Source: Gemmatimonadota bacterium
GTDB taxonomy: Bacteria > Gemmatimonadota > Gemmatimonadetes > Longimicrobiales > RSA9
Reading direction: 5' to 3'
NCBI GenBank assembly: GCA_039715185.1
Contig: JBDLIA010000001.1
Coordinates: 1 to 64,000, forward strand
Length of the DNA stretch: 64,000 bases
Shown here one piece after another: positions 36,430-44,943 of this stretch (position 1 is its first letter; every line of letters begins with the position of its first letter). Made by a program: the position numbers and the translations under genes. A model generated the notes under the pieces. It was not told the DNA's origin. It saw nothing but the letters and a program-made list of their open reading frames with translations, and ran no database searches.

Positions 36430-37958
36430 GCCAGCCGCTCGTTCTGAGCGGCAACTCCCTCAATCTCGCCGACATCGAGGCCGTCGCCTTGCGCGCCGGC
36501 AGCGACATCCGCCTAGCGGACGAGGCGCGGCGCCGCGTCGCGGCGTCGCGCGCCGTGGTGGACGCGGCGCTGGCCGAGGGACGGGTCGTCTACGGCGTGA
36601 ACACCGGGTTCGGCGCGCTGTCCGACGTGGTGATTCCCGAGGCCGACATAGAGCCGCTGCAGCTCAACCTGATCAGGAGCCACGCCGCCGGGGTGGGCGA
36701 TCCACTTGGCCCTGAGGCCACGCGCGCGGTCCTGCTGCTGCGCGCCAATACCCTCGCGGCCGGCGTTTCCGGCGTGCGCGTCGAGCTCGTGGAGGCGCTC
36801 CTCGCGCTGCTGCGCCACGACATCCTTCCGCGCATCCCGCGCCTGGGGAGCGTGGGCGCGTCCGGGGACCTGGCGCCCCTGGCGCACGCCGCGCTGGCGG
36901 TGATCGGGGAGGGCCAGGTCAGAAGCGGGGTCGACGCCTGGGAGCCGGCGGCCGAGGCCTTGCGCCGGGCGGGCATCGAACCCGTGCGCTTGAGCGCCAA
37001 GGAGGGCCTGGCGCTCATAAACGGGACGCAAGTGCACACCGCCATCGGCGCGCTGGCGCTGCTGGCCGCCGAGCGCGCCGTGGACAGCGCGGACGTAACC
37101 GGGGCGCTCAGCCTGGACGCGCTGCGCGGTACGCCGGACGCGTTCGCCCCGGAGATCCAGGACGTGCGTCCGCACGCGGGCCAGCGGGTCACCGCGGCGA
37201 GGCTCCGGGGCCTGCTGGACGGCTCGGAAATCCGCGAGTCGCATCGTTCGGGCGATGCGCGGGTCCAGGACGCCTACTCGCTGCGTTGCATGCCCCAGGT
37301 TCATGGCGCGTCGCGTCAGTTGCTCGGATACGTGCGGGAGGTGCTCGCGGTCGAGGTCAACAGCGCCACCGATAATCCGCTGGTGTTTGCGGAATCGGGT
37401 CGCGTCCTGAGCGGCGGCAACTTCCACGGCCAGATCGTGTCTCAGGCGCTGGACCTGGTGCCGATCGCATGCGCCGATCTGTGCGCGATCAGCGAGCGGC
37501 GCGTCGCGAGACTCGTCGACCCGGCCATGTCCGGCCTGCCCGCCTTTCTGACGGAGCGGCCGGGCGTGCAGTCGGGGCTCATGATGGTGCAGATCGGGGC
37601 GGCCGCGCTGGTGTCGGACGCTCGCCGGCTGGCGGTTCCGGCGAGCGTCGACTCCATCCCCACGGACAACAACAAGGAGGACCACGTGTCGATGGGCGTC
37701 GGCGCCGCGCTGAAGGCCGCGCGCTGCGTGGACATCCTCGAGACCGTTCTGGGCATGGAGCTGCTCGCGGCCTGTCAGGCGCTGGACTTTCTCGCGCCCC
37801 TGCGCAGCGGACGGCTCGTGGAGGAGGCGCGCTCGGCGCTCCGCGGGCTCGTGCCCAGGCTCGAGGAGGACCGCTATCTGGCGCCCGACATTGAAGCGGC
37901 CGCCAACCTCGTCGCGAGCGGGTCGCTGGCGGACGTCGCCCGACGCGCCGGCTTGTAG
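36426..37958 (+). CDS. hutH: Histidine ammonia-lyase
   Basis: 510 residues from GTG 36426, overlapping the LptD-like stop. The MIO cofactor triad is A145-S146-G147 in GSVGASGDLAPLAH. VYGVNTGFGALSDVVI carries the active-site tyrosine, and QDAYSLRCMPQVHGASRQ and DNPLVFAESGRVLSGGNFHG are diagnostic for HutH. It deaminates histidine to urocanate. Length matches the family. hutU and hutI are not adjacent; ftcD follows 31 bp downstream, so the pathway may be split across the genome. Confidence 0.96.
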   Translation: MSQPLVLSGNSLNLADIEAVALRAGSDIRLADEARRRVAASRAVVDAALAEGRVVYGVNTGFGALSDVVIPEADIEPLQLNLIRSHAAGVGDPLGPEATRAVLLLRANTLAAGVSGVRVELVEALLALLRHDILPRIPRLGSVGASGDLAPLAHAALAVIGEGQVRSGVDAWEPAAEALRRAGIEPVRLSAKEGLALINGTQVHTAIGALALLAAERAVDSADVTGALSLDALRGTPDAFAPEIQDVRPHAGQRVTAARLRGLLDGSEIRESHRSGDARVQDAYSLRCMPQVHGASRQLLGYVREVLAVEVNSATDNPLVFAESGRVLSGGNFHGQIVSQALDLVPIACADLCAISERRVARLVDPAMSGLPAFLTERPGVQSGLMMVQIGAAALVSDARRLAVPASVDSIPTDNNKEDHVSMGVGAALKAARCVDILETVLGMELLAACQALDFLAPLRSGRLVEEARSALRGLVPRLEEDRYLAPDIEAAANLVASGSLADVARRAGL

Positions 37959-37982
37959 ACGCGGCGCGGATCGGCTTATCTT
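37953..37982 (+). promoter_or_regulatory. Possible promoter for a leaderless ftcD transcript
   Basis: TTGTAG at 37953 and TATCTT at 37977 are separated by 18 bp. Seven bases (GGGTGCC) separate the -10 from the ATG at 37990, so a transcript starting at the usual distance would begin at or next to the A of ATG. The -35 is imperfect and lies at the hutH stop codon. Confidence 0.4.
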
Positions 37983-37989
37983 GGGTGCC

Positions 37990-38934
37990 ATGCCCCGCCG
38001 GCTCATGGAGGCGGTCCCGAACCTCAGCGAAGGCAGGGACTTGTCGGTGGTGGAGGCTGCGGTGGAGGCGGTGCTGGACGCCGGGGCGGAGGTCCTCGAC
38101 TGGTCGGCCGACGCGGATCACAATCGTTCGGTCCTGACGCTGCTCGGGGCGCCCGATACGCTCGCGACGGCGGCCCTCGCGTTGGCCGGGGTCGCCGTCG
38201 AGCGGATCGACCTCAAGCGACACGAGGGAGTCCACCCGCGGGTGGGGGCGCTCGACGTACTGCCTTTCGTCCCGATCCTGGGCGCCACCATGGACGACGC
38301 CCGTCGCCTCGCGTGGCGGGTGGGGGAAGCGCTGGCTCGGGAGTTCGCACTCCCGGTCTACTATTACGCGGAGGCTTCGCGGCCCCCGGGGCGGCGGCTC
38401 GCGGAGCTGCGGCGCGGTGGCTTCGAGGCGCTCGCGGCGGGCTGGCCGGCGGGTCGCGTCCCGGATGTCGCGCCAGCCGTAACGGGGCGCGCGGGTGCGC
38501 ATCCGAGCGCCGGGGTTGTGTGCGTGGGTGCGCGCCCGCTTCTGCTGGCGTGGAACGTGGAGTTGCGGGGCGTCGGGCTCCCCGAGGCCGCCGCCGTCGC
38601 GGGTTCTATCCGCGAGAGCGGGGGCGGCTTCACCGGGGTCCGGGCGCTCGCATTCGCCCTGAAGAAAGGCGACGCAGTACAGTTGTCGATGAACATTGAG
38701 GATCTCGAGGCTACGGACCCGATGGACGTCTACCGCCGGGTCGAGGAATTGGTCGCCGGGGCGGGCGGCGAGGTGGGTCCCGCCGAGGTGATCGGGATGC
38801 TGCCGGATCGCTTGCTGCTGGGAGCGGCGGCCGAGCGACTGGGACTTGGAGACGTAGAGCCGGGGCGCGCGCTTTCGGCGCGCGTGCTGCAGGGGCTCGC
38901 ACGACGCTGGGTGGCTGGGGAACCCTCGCACTGA
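37990..38934 (+). CDS. ftcD: Glutamate formimidoyltransferase
   Basis: 314 residues from ATG 37990. MEAVPNLSEGRDLSVVEAAV, DWSADADHNRSVLTLLGAP, RHEGVHPRVGALDVLPFVPI and VQLSMNIEDLEATDPMDVY are conserved formiminotransferase segments, including the His residues of the active site. It transfers the formimino group of formimino-glutamate, the product of histidine degradation, to tetrahydrofolate. The cyclodeaminase half found in fused FtcD proteins is absent. Adjacent hutH supports the assignment. No ribosome-binding site is visible within 15 bp of the start, consistent with the leaderless promoter proposed here. Confidence 0.93.
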   Translation: MPRRLMEAVPNLSEGRDLSVVEAAVEAVLDAGAEVLDWSADADHNRSVLTLLGAPDTLATAALALAGVAVERIDLKRHEGVHPRVGALDVLPFVPILGATMDDARRLAWRVGEALAREFALPVYYYAEASRPPGRRLAELRRGGFEALAAGWPAGRVPDVAPAVTGRAGAHPSAGVVCVGARPLLLAWNVELRGVGLPEAAAVAGSIRESGGGFTGVRALAFALKKGDAVQLSMNIEDLEATDPMDVYRRVEELVAGAGGEVGPAEVIGMLPDRLLLGAAAERLGLGDVEPGRALSARVLQGLARRWVAGEPSH

Positions 38935-38941
38935 GGTAGGG

Positions 38942-41158
38942 ATGAGTTCCACGATCAAGCTGAAGGACGAGGCCAGGAGCTTCGAACAGCAAGAGGACTG
39001 GGGCCGGGCCATCGAGCTCTATCGGCGCGCGCTCGAGCAGGAGGCGGGAGACGCCGAGCTCGGCCTGTACAATCGCATCGGTGATCTCTACCTGCGGCTC
39101 GGCGAGCCGGCCTCCGCGGTCGAGTACTACGTCAACGCCGCGGACAAGTACGCCGAGGCGGGTTTTTTGAACAACGCCATAGCGCTCTGCAACAAGGCGC
39201 TTCGCTACGAGCCGGAACGGATCCCGCTCTACGAGAAGCTCGGCCGGCTCTGTGCCGAGCAAGGCTTTTTGACGGACGCGCGCCGGTGGATCCTGGAGTA
39301 CGCGGAGCGCCTGGTCGGGGCGGGCCAGATGGACCAGTCGCTGGCCGCGCTGCAGGAGTTCGCCGAGCTGTCGCAGGACGCCGACGTGTGGGCGCAACTG
39401 GGGCGGCAGTACGCCGCGCTGGAGCGTTCGCAAGAGGCGCTGGGCGCGTTCGGGCAGGCCGCCCGTGGCTACCTGGACACGGGACAGCCGGACCTGGCGG
39501 AGGAGGTGGCCGAAACGGCTCGCGAGTTGAATCCGGCGTTCGAGCCGGCTGCTGCACCCGTCCCGGGTGAGCAGGAGGAATGGGCGGCCGACCCGTCTTC
39601 GCTGGACCCGGAGGCTCTGGCGCGGCCGTACGAGGCCGACCTCGCACAGGACACGTCCGAGGTGGAGGAGTCGGTCCCGGAGGAATCGGACGGACCGGCC
39701 GTCGCCGACCTGGCGCTGGAGTCGAGCGGCCCCGAGGCGGAGGACGTGGCGGCAGGCCTGGAGGCCTCGCCGCTGGAGACCATGGAGGAGCACGGTGCCG
39801 GCGACTTTGCCGCGCCGTCCCACGACGCTCCCGGTGAGCCGCTCGAGACTACGTACGAGCCTGCCGTCGCCGAGCCTGTCGACGTCGAGGAGGCCGGCCC
39901 GCTCCCGCTCCTGGGGGACGAGCCGCCCATGGCGATGCCCGAGTGGACCGACGTGGCCGTGGGCGGGGTCGCCGACGAGGATGCGCCCGCGGCCTCGGAT
40001 GAGGTCGACGCCTATACTGTGCCGATAGTCGCTGACGCCGAAGATGCGGTGGAGCCCGAGGCCTACGAGGCGCCCGACGCTCGCGACGACATGGGCTTCA
40101 GCACCCCCATCATCGTCGACGACCTGCCCGACCCGGCCGACGCCGTGCTGGAACGGGCAACGGCGTCCGACGATGATTACGCGGCCGAGGCGGACAGCGA
40201 TCCGTTGGCCGGCCTGCCCACGCTTACGGACGAGCCGGAGGACGCCGCAGACACCGTACCCGAAGAGTTCCTGGCTCCTAGAACCCCCGAAGACAGGGCC
40301 CGCGGCCTGATCGAAGAGGGCCGCGAGGACGACGCTCTCGACATCCTGGAGCACGCCGCGGGCGCGGCTGAGGAGCGGGACGCCACGCGCGAGGCGCTGC
40401 GGCTGGCGGAGTTCATGGTGGAGCTCGCCCCACGTAGCGTGCGCGCCCTGCGACTGCGCGCCGAAGCCGCCCAGCGGGCGAACGATCGAGATCGGCTGAT
40501 CCCGGCCTACATGGCGCTCGCGGACCGCCTGCACGAGACGGGTGACCCCGAAGCGGCGCGCGGCTACTACGAGCTCGTGGTCGATCTGGATCCGGGTCAC
40601 GCCGAGGCGCGCGGCGCTCTGGCGCCGGACGGCGCTGCGCAGGGAGGCGACTACGTCGACCTCGCGGAGCTCGTGGGAGGGGACGCCGAGGACACCACGC
40701 GATTCGTCGTCGAGGAAGAAGCGCCGTCCGGAGACGAGGACCAGGACTTCCACGAGATGCTCTCGCAGTTCCGGTCCAAGGTCACCGAGCACGTCGCGGT
40801 GGAGGATACCGCGAGCCATTACGACCTGGGCATCGCGTTCAAGGAGATGGGGCTTCTGGACGAGGCCATAGCCGAATTCCAGACCGCGCTGCGCTTCGGG
40901 ACGGTGCGGCTCAAGGTGTACGAAGAACTGGGCCAGTGCTTCATGGAGAAGGGGGATTTCACGATCGCTGAGAAACTCCTGCGTCAGGGGACGGCCGAGC
41001 CGGCCTCGGACCCCACCGAGCTGCTCGGCGTGAACTACCACCTGGGCCGCTGTTACGAGGAGTTGGGGAGGCCAGGTGACGCGCGCGATGCGTACGAGCG
41101 AGTGCTGTCACTCGACATCGACTTCGAGGACGTATCCGAAAGGCTGGCGCGGCTTTGA
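38942..41158 (+). CDS. Large acidic TPR-repeat protein
   Basis: 738 residues. Residues 1-205 contain tandem TPRs (WGRAIELYRRALEQEAGDAE, LYNRIGDLYLRLGEPASAVE, NNAIALCNKALRYEPERIPL, QFAELSQDADVW-type). Residues about 205-445 are a Glu/Asp/Ala/Pro-rich low-complexity region with few basic residues. Residues 450-735 return to TPRs (RARGLIEEGREDDALDILEH, YDLGIAFKEMGLLDEAIAEF, LGRCYEELGRPGDARDAYER). There is no signal peptide, so a cytoplasmic scaffold is likely. Function unknown. It resembles in layout the TPR protein at 45126. It precedes the polyprenyl synthase gene. Confidence 0.75.
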   Translation: MSSTIKLKDEARSFEQQEDWGRAIELYRRALEQEAGDAELGLYNRIGDLYLRLGEPASAVEYYVNAADKYAEAGFLNNAIALCNKALRYEPERIPLYEKLGRLCAEQGFLTDARRWILEYAERLVGAGQMDQSLAALQEFAELSQDADVWAQLGRQYAALERSQEALGAFGQAARGYLDTGQPDLAEEVAETARELNPAFEPAAAPVPGEQEEWAADPSSLDPEALARPYEADLAQDTSEVEESVPEESDGPAVADLALESSGPEAEDVAAGLEASPLETMEEHGAGDFAAPSHDAPGEPLETTYEPAVAEPVDVEEAGPLPLLGDEPPMAMPEWTDVAVGGVADEDAPAASDEVDAYTVPIVADAEDAVEPEAYEAPDARDDMGFSTPIIVDDLPDPADAVLERATASDDDYAAEADSDPLAGLPTLTDEPEDAADTVPEEFLAPRTPEDRARGLIEEGREDDALDILEHAAGAAEERDATREALRLAEFMVELAPRSVRALRLRAEAAQRANDRDRLIPAYMALADRLHETGDPEAARGYYELVVDLDPGHAEARGALAPDGAAQGGDYVDLAELVGGDAEDTTRFVVEEEAPSGDEDQDFHEMLSQFRSKVTEHVAVEDTASHYDLGIAFKEMGLLDEAIAEFQTALRFGTVRLKVYEELGQCFMEKGDFTIAEKLLRQGTAEPASDPTELLGVNYHLGRCYEELGRPGDARDAYERVLSLDIDFEDVSERLARL

Positions 41159-41183
41159 CAGCCCCGGGCACCGCGCGTAACTT
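41155..41183 (+). promoter_or_regulatory. Strong sigma-70-type promoter for the polyprenyl synthase gene
   Basis: TTGACA at 41155 (a consensus -35) and TAACTT at 41178 with a 17-bp spacer. The -35 overlaps the TGA of the upstream TPR gene, and the ATG at 41224 is 40 bp downstream. The following GG matches the other TA(T/A)CTTGG -10 elements of this window. Confidence 0.75.
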
Positions 41184-41223
41184 GGCCGCCCTTTCCGATC
41201 CCCAACGGAGAAGCTCGGAACCG

Positions 41224-42210
41224 ATGCTGAGGACCGTCCCGTCGGGGCTGGCCGCGATTCAGGACCCCGTCCGGGAAGTCCTCGAAAGCGTCGTGCGGGA
41301 GATGCGGCGCATCGCGGTGTCGGACTACCGGCCTCTGTCCGAGGTCGGGGACTACATCCTGCTGAAGCGGGGCAAGCTCTTCAGACCGACGCTCGTTCTG
41401 CTCGCGAGTCAGGCCGAGGGCGGAGATCTGGCCGACGCCCGCACGGTCGCAGCGCTGGTCGAACTCGTCCACCTCGCCACGCTGGTTCACGACGACGCCG
41501 TCGACCATTCCGTCATGCGTCGGGGCATGCCGACGGTCAACGCGCTCTGGAATCATCGGACGGCGATCATCATGGGCGACTTCCTGTACAGCCGTTCGGT
41601 GAGCGAACTGTCCGATCTGGGCGACATGGAGCGGATCGGGGTGCTCGCGAGGGCCGCGAACCGCATGAGCGTTGGCGAGCTACGGGCGCTGCACTCGGCG
41701 GACGCGCTGGACCTGTCCGAAGAAGCCTACTACCGGTTGATCGCGGCCAAGACGGCCTCGTTGATCGCGGCCTCTTGCGAACTGGGTTCGCTGTGCGGTG
41801 GCGGCGCGAACCGGGAAACGCTGAGGCGGTTCGGCCACGACCTGGGCATGGCTTTCCAGATCGTGGACGACGTGATCGACTATACCGCCACGGAGAGGGC
41901 CACCGGCAAGCCCAGCGGCCACGACCTCCGGGAGCACAAGGTCACCCTCCCGCTGATCGAAGCGTTGCCGGAGATGTCCGACGCCGAGCGGAACACGATC
42001 GAGGGCTTCTTCGCCGATCCCGAGCCCACCGATGACGGGATCGAAGAGGTCATTTCACTGGTGACCGCCAGGGGCGGCGTCGATCGAGCGAAGAGGCGCG
42101 CCGAGGAATACGGTCGCAGGGCCAGCGCCTCGCTGGCCGACGTGCCGCCCGGAGCGCCGGCGGAGGCGCTCGGCCTGGCCGTGTCCTACGTCGTCGGCAG
42201 GCGTTCCTGA
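41224..42210 (+). CDS. Polyprenyl diphosphate synthase (trans-isoprenyl)
   Basis: 328 residues from ATG 41224, preceded by CGGAG; an upstream TTG at 41155 falls in a promoter -35 and is rejected. First aspartate-rich motif LVHDDAVDHS (D90, D91, D94), second FQIVDDVIDYT (D215, D216, D219), and KRGKLFRPTLVLLAS matches the all-trans enzymes. It elongates farnesyl- or geranylgeranyl-diphosphate, giving the side chain of a quinone; product length cannot be read from this. Followed by DUF4321 and tatA genes at 1 and 12 bp. Confidence 0.93.
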   Translation: MLRTVPSGLAAIQDPVREVLESVVREMRRIAVSDYRPLSEVGDYILLKRGKLFRPTLVLLASQAEGGDLADARTVAALVELVHLATLVHDDAVDHSVMRRGMPTVNALWNHRTAIIMGDFLYSRSVSELSDLGDMERIGVLARAANRMSVGELRALHSADALDLSEEAYYRLIAAKTASLIAASCELGSLCGGGANRETLRRFGHDLGMAFQIVDDVIDYTATERATGKPSGHDLREHKVTLPLIEALPEMSDAERNTIEGFFADPEPTDDGIEEVISLVTARGGVDRAKRRAEEYGRRASASLADVPPGAPAEALGLAVSYVVGRRS

Positions 42211-42211
42211 C

Positions 42212-42517
42212 GTGGCCGGCCTGGGAATCGGCGGATCGGCGATCGCGCCGCGGCGCATGGCGGGCCGACGCGCGTTCTGGGTGATCGTGGCAGGGCTGGT
42301 GGTGGGGGCGTTGCTCACCCGCGTCGTTGTGCTGTTCATGCCCGAAAGCGCCACCCGGACGTTGCTGACGACGTCCGCCTCGGCGTCTCTCGGGCCCCTC
42401 GGGGTGGACGTCGGGGCGATCGCGCTGGTGCTCGGCCCCTTGACGTTGAACGTCAACCTTCTGAGCCTTGTAGGTGTACTGGGAGCGGCCCTGGTGGCGC
42501 GTTCCTGGCTTTACTGA
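42212..42517 (+). CDS. DUF4321-like small membrane protein
   Basis: 101 residues from GTG 42212, 1 bp after the polyprenyl synthase stop. Two hydrophobic segments, about 22-42 (FWVIVAGLVVGALLTRVVVL) and 75-98 (LNVNLLSLVGVLGAALVARS), with the LGPLTLNVNLLSLVGVLGA C-terminal pattern typical of DUF4321 (PF14209). The family is widespread, and its role is unknown. The predicted topology is two helices with a short outer loop. The gene lies 12 bp before tatA. Confidence 0.7.
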   Translation: MAGLGIGGSAIAPRRMAGRRAFWVIVAGLVVGALLTRVVVLFMPESATRTLLTTSASASLGPLGVDVGAIALVLGPLTLNVNLLSLVGVLGAALVARSWLY

Positions 42518-42529
42518 CGGAGGACCATC

Positions 42530-42823
42530 ATGCCATTCGGTCTCGGCCCTACCGAGCTGATCGTCATTCTGCTGATCGTACTGCTCGTGTTCGGGGCCAA
42601 GCGATTGCCGGAAATCGGAGCGTCTCTCGGCAAGGGCATTCGGGAGTTCAAGAGTTCCGTTTCCGAGATTCAGGCGGACGTGGCGAAAGCCACGGAGCCC
42701 GAGCGTAGGGAGGTTCAGCCCAATCAGGTGCGACCCTCGGTCGCGCCCCCGGCGGCTTCGGAGCCGGTCCGTCCCGCCGAGCCGCAGGCCGCGGAGCCGA
42801 CGAGTCCCGAGGCCGACGCTTAG
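42530..42823 (+). CDS. tatA: Twin-arginine translocase subunit TatA/E
   Basis: 97 residues. [20 protein letters not shown] is the membrane helix, followed by the hinge [20 protein letters not shown] and an amphipathic helix, the TatA pattern. The C-terminus is Pro/Glu-rich (about 60-97). TatA forms the protein-conducting part of the Tat machine with TatC (32768). A strong hairpin follows at 42849-42883. Confidence 0.93.
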   Translation: MPFGLGPTELIVILLIVLLVFGAKRLPEIGASLGKGIREFKSSVSEIQADVAKATEPERREVQPNQVRPSVAPPAASEPVRPAEPQAAEPTSPEADA

Positions 42824-42848
42824 TCAGCTTCGGTCCGACAGGTAGGAC

Positions 42849-42883
42849 GAGGGGCCCGGTGGCACGATGCCGCCGGGCCCCTC
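42849..42883 (+). terminator. Terminator hairpin downstream of tatA
   Basis: A stem of 16 bp (one G-U pair) joins 42849-42864 (GAGGGGCCCGGTGGCA) to 42868-42883 around a CGA loop. It is followed by only a short T-rich stretch (TCTTCC). It lies between the convergent tatA and ppiD-like genes and may serve both strands. Confidence 0.75.
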
Positions 42884-42933
42884 TTCCATCGGTCCGGAGC
42901 AGCACCGCCGGGCCATCGTGCTCGCGACGAACT

Positions 42934-42955
42934 CTAGTGTGCAACGGTACACTAG
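42934..42955. repeat. Palindromic repeat, copy 2 (22 bp)
   Basis: CTAGTGTGCAACGGTACACT followed by AG, an imperfect palindrome. Its reverse complement is identical over all 22 bp to 55787-55808. Positions 42952-42954 read TAG on the minus strand and form the stop codon of the ppiD-like gene. Confidence 0.85.
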
Positions 42956-44805
42956 CTTCCGAACAGACCGCCCTGGATCCCCTGATCCGTGTCGGCGGGG
43001 CGTAGGACCGCCTCCCGATTGTCCACGATTCTGGCCTCATCGCGCAGGTCGTTGAGGTAGGCGGTTACGATCCCTTGCCGGCGAATCTGTGACGCCCGGG
43101 CCCGCTGGAGATCCTTCTGGGACTCCCACTGGGCTCGATCGGCCTCCGTGCGCGCAACGAGCCGGACCAGCGCGAGCCGGCCGTCGGTCTCGAAGGGACC
43201 GCCTATCGCCCCTTCCTGGAGTCCGAAGGCGCCGCCGATGGCCTGCGTGGCCTGCCCCAGGCCCGACACGAAGTCGAGGCGGGTGAAGGGACCCGCGCTC
43301 GCTATCTGGTAGTCGTCATCCGCCAGAACCTGGAGGCTGCCAGCGTCGCGCGCCCGCTGGACCAGCTGCGCGGCGTCCGCCATAGCGAGCTCCAGCCTCT
43401 GCGCGGCGGCCAGTTGGGTCCTGATGCGGTCGGCGACATCGTCCAGCGGCCTGACGCCATCCTCGCGCTCGTCCAATATCTCGACCATGTAGAAGATGCC
43501 GTCGTTCTCGAACACGGGGCTGACCGGGATCTCGTCGCTCTCCGGATCCACGAACACCCAGTCTGCTGCCTCGTCCAACGGCCCGTACCCCGGTGCGGTG
43601 GGGCGATCGGCGGCGATTACCACCGTGCGCGCGGACAGCCCCAGGCGCGCGGCGGCCGAGTCGAGCGGCATGTTTTCCCCCAACTCCTCCAGTGAATCGG
43701 CCACGATGAGGAGCTGATCCTCCGCATCCGGGCCGAGCTCGATGGGGACGAGGATGTGCCGCGCGCTGGCCTCGTCGCCGTCGCGCTCGGTGACCTCGAT
43801 CACGTGGTAGCCGAAGCGGGAAAGGATGGGCTCGCCGACCTCTCCCACCGGCTGTGCGAAGACGGCCTCGTCGAACGCGGGTGCCATGTCTCCACGGTTG
43901 AACGAACCGAGGCTTCCGCCCGCCTGCGCGGACACGACATCCGAAGACTCGCGCGTGGCTACCTCCCCGAAGTCGGCGCCGTCCACGATCTCCTGGCGCG
44001 CCGCCTGGGCGCGCGCCAACGCCGCGGCCGTGTCCGCGGCCGCAGGCGTCTTGTCCACCGACGCTATGCGCAACTCGGCCGACGCCGCCTCCCGAAAGTC
44101 CTCGCGGTGCTCGCGGTAGTATTCGGCTACGTCGTCCTCCGTCACGTTGATGCGGTCGCCGGTCACGAGTCGCCCGGGCTCGACCAGGACGTATTCGATC
44201 TGTACCGCCTCGTTCCTGTCGCGGTAGTCCGTCCACAGCTCGCCGTCGGAGAGGAAAACCCCCGTGGAAAGTTGCTGCAGGAGCTTGGACTGAGGAATCC
44301 GGTCTCGGTAGTAGGCCTCGAGCTGGGCGAGCAGCCGGGGGTCCACGGCCGGAGAGGACAGGTAGTCGTGATACTTGGTCAGGTCGAAGCGCCCGTCGGT
44401 TTGGAAGAGCGCGTTCGTACGGAAATCGGGCGGCGGCGCGAACCTGGCCGCCTGCCGGACCTCATCGGCGCTGACGTCGATGTCTCGGCGCTGCAACTCC
44501 TGCCTGATGAGCACCTGCGAGATGAGCTGCTCCCACGTCTCGTCTTCGATCTCGCGCGCCTGCGCCGAAGTGAGAGGCCGCGCCTGAGCCTGCTGGCGGC
44601 GGTCGTACAGAAGCTGATACGTCGGGATCCACACCTCGTAGGAGATCGGGTCGCCGTTGACCTTTCCCATCTCGCCGCCGCCCAGACCGGCCGCGGTTTG
44701 CCCGCTGGCGTCCATGCCCCACTCGAACACCATCAGTGCCACGAACGCGAGGGCCGTGACGACCATGATCCACTTGGTCCACTCGCGCATCTTGTTCATC
44801 ACCAT
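42952..44805 (-). CDS. PpiD/SurA-like peptidylprolyl isomerase, membrane-anchored
   Basis: 617 residues from ATG 44805, chosen because an AGGGAAG ribosome-binding site lies 6-8 nt upstream and an N-terminal anchor follows (MVMNKMREWTKWIMVVTALA). One helix is followed by a SurA_N-like domain (about 30-225) and a PPIC-type rotamase domain (about 260-365; AGGSLGSFNRGDMAPAFDEA and FGYHVIEVTERDGD). The C-terminal half, residues 370-617, has no other recognised motif. PpiD-like proteins help fold exported proteins at the inner membrane surface. Its stop codon sits within a repeat element. Confidence 0.88.
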   Translation of the reverse strand: MVMNKMREWTKWIMVVTALAFVALMVFEWGMDASGQTAAGLGGGEMGKVNGDPISYEVWIPTYQLLYDRRQQAQARPLTSAQAREIEDETWEQLISQVLIRQELQRRDIDVSADEVRQAARFAPPPDFRTNALFQTDGRFDLTKYHDYLSSPAVDPRLLAQLEAYYRDRIPQSKLLQQLSTGVFLSDGELWTDYRDRNEAVQIEYVLVEPGRLVTGDRINVTEDDVAEYYREHREDFREAASAELRIASVDKTPAAADTAAALARAQAARQEIVDGADFGEVATRESSDVVSAQAGGSLGSFNRGDMAPAFDEAVFAQPVGEVGEPILSRFGYHVIEVTERDGDEASARHILVPIELGPDAEDQLLIVADSLEELGENMPLDSAAARLGLSARTVVIAADRPTAPGYGPLDEAADWVFVDPESDEIPVSPVFENDGIFYMVEILDEREDGVRPLDDVADRIRTQLAAAQRLELAMADAAQLVQRARDAGSLQVLADDDYQIASAGPFTRLDFVSGLGQATQAIGGAFGLQEGAIGGPFETDGRLALVRLVARTEADRAQWESQKDLQRARASQIRRQGIVTAYLNDLRDEARIVDNREAVLRPADTDQGIQGGLFGS

Positions 44806-44866
44806 CGGAAACTTCCCTGCAGAAAGGTGCGACAGGCGACACCCCATTGAGGGGGCGACGCCACAA

Positions 44867-44895
44867 ATTGTAAATCGGTTCACAGCAACGTTCAA
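44867..44895 (-). promoter_or_regulatory. Minus-strand promoter for the ppiD-like gene
   Basis: On the minus strand TTGAAC (44895-44890) and TACAAT (44872-44867) are 17 bp apart, about 60 bp before the ATG at 44805. The AT-rich -10 (TACAATTTG) is the best in the window. Confidence 0.7.
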
Positions 44896-44913
44896 GCCGT
44901 AGCGCGTTGTGCG

Positions 44914-44943
44914 TTGACATGCCGTCGAGGCGCCGTCTATCTT
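44914..44943 (+). promoter_or_regulatory. Promoter for the TPR-aroQ-accBC region
   Basis: TTGACA at 44914 and TATCTT at 44938 with an 18-bp spacer, the -10 followed by GGG. It faces away from the ppiD-like promoter 18 bp to its left. The ATG of the TPR gene is 182 bp downstream. Confidence 0.75.

Noticed and set aside
41155-41223. TTG start for the polyprenyl synthase 69 bp upstream of the chosen ATG
   Set aside because: The TTG is part of a consensus TTGACA -35; the ATG at 41224 has a ribosome-binding site and begins just before the conserved domain.
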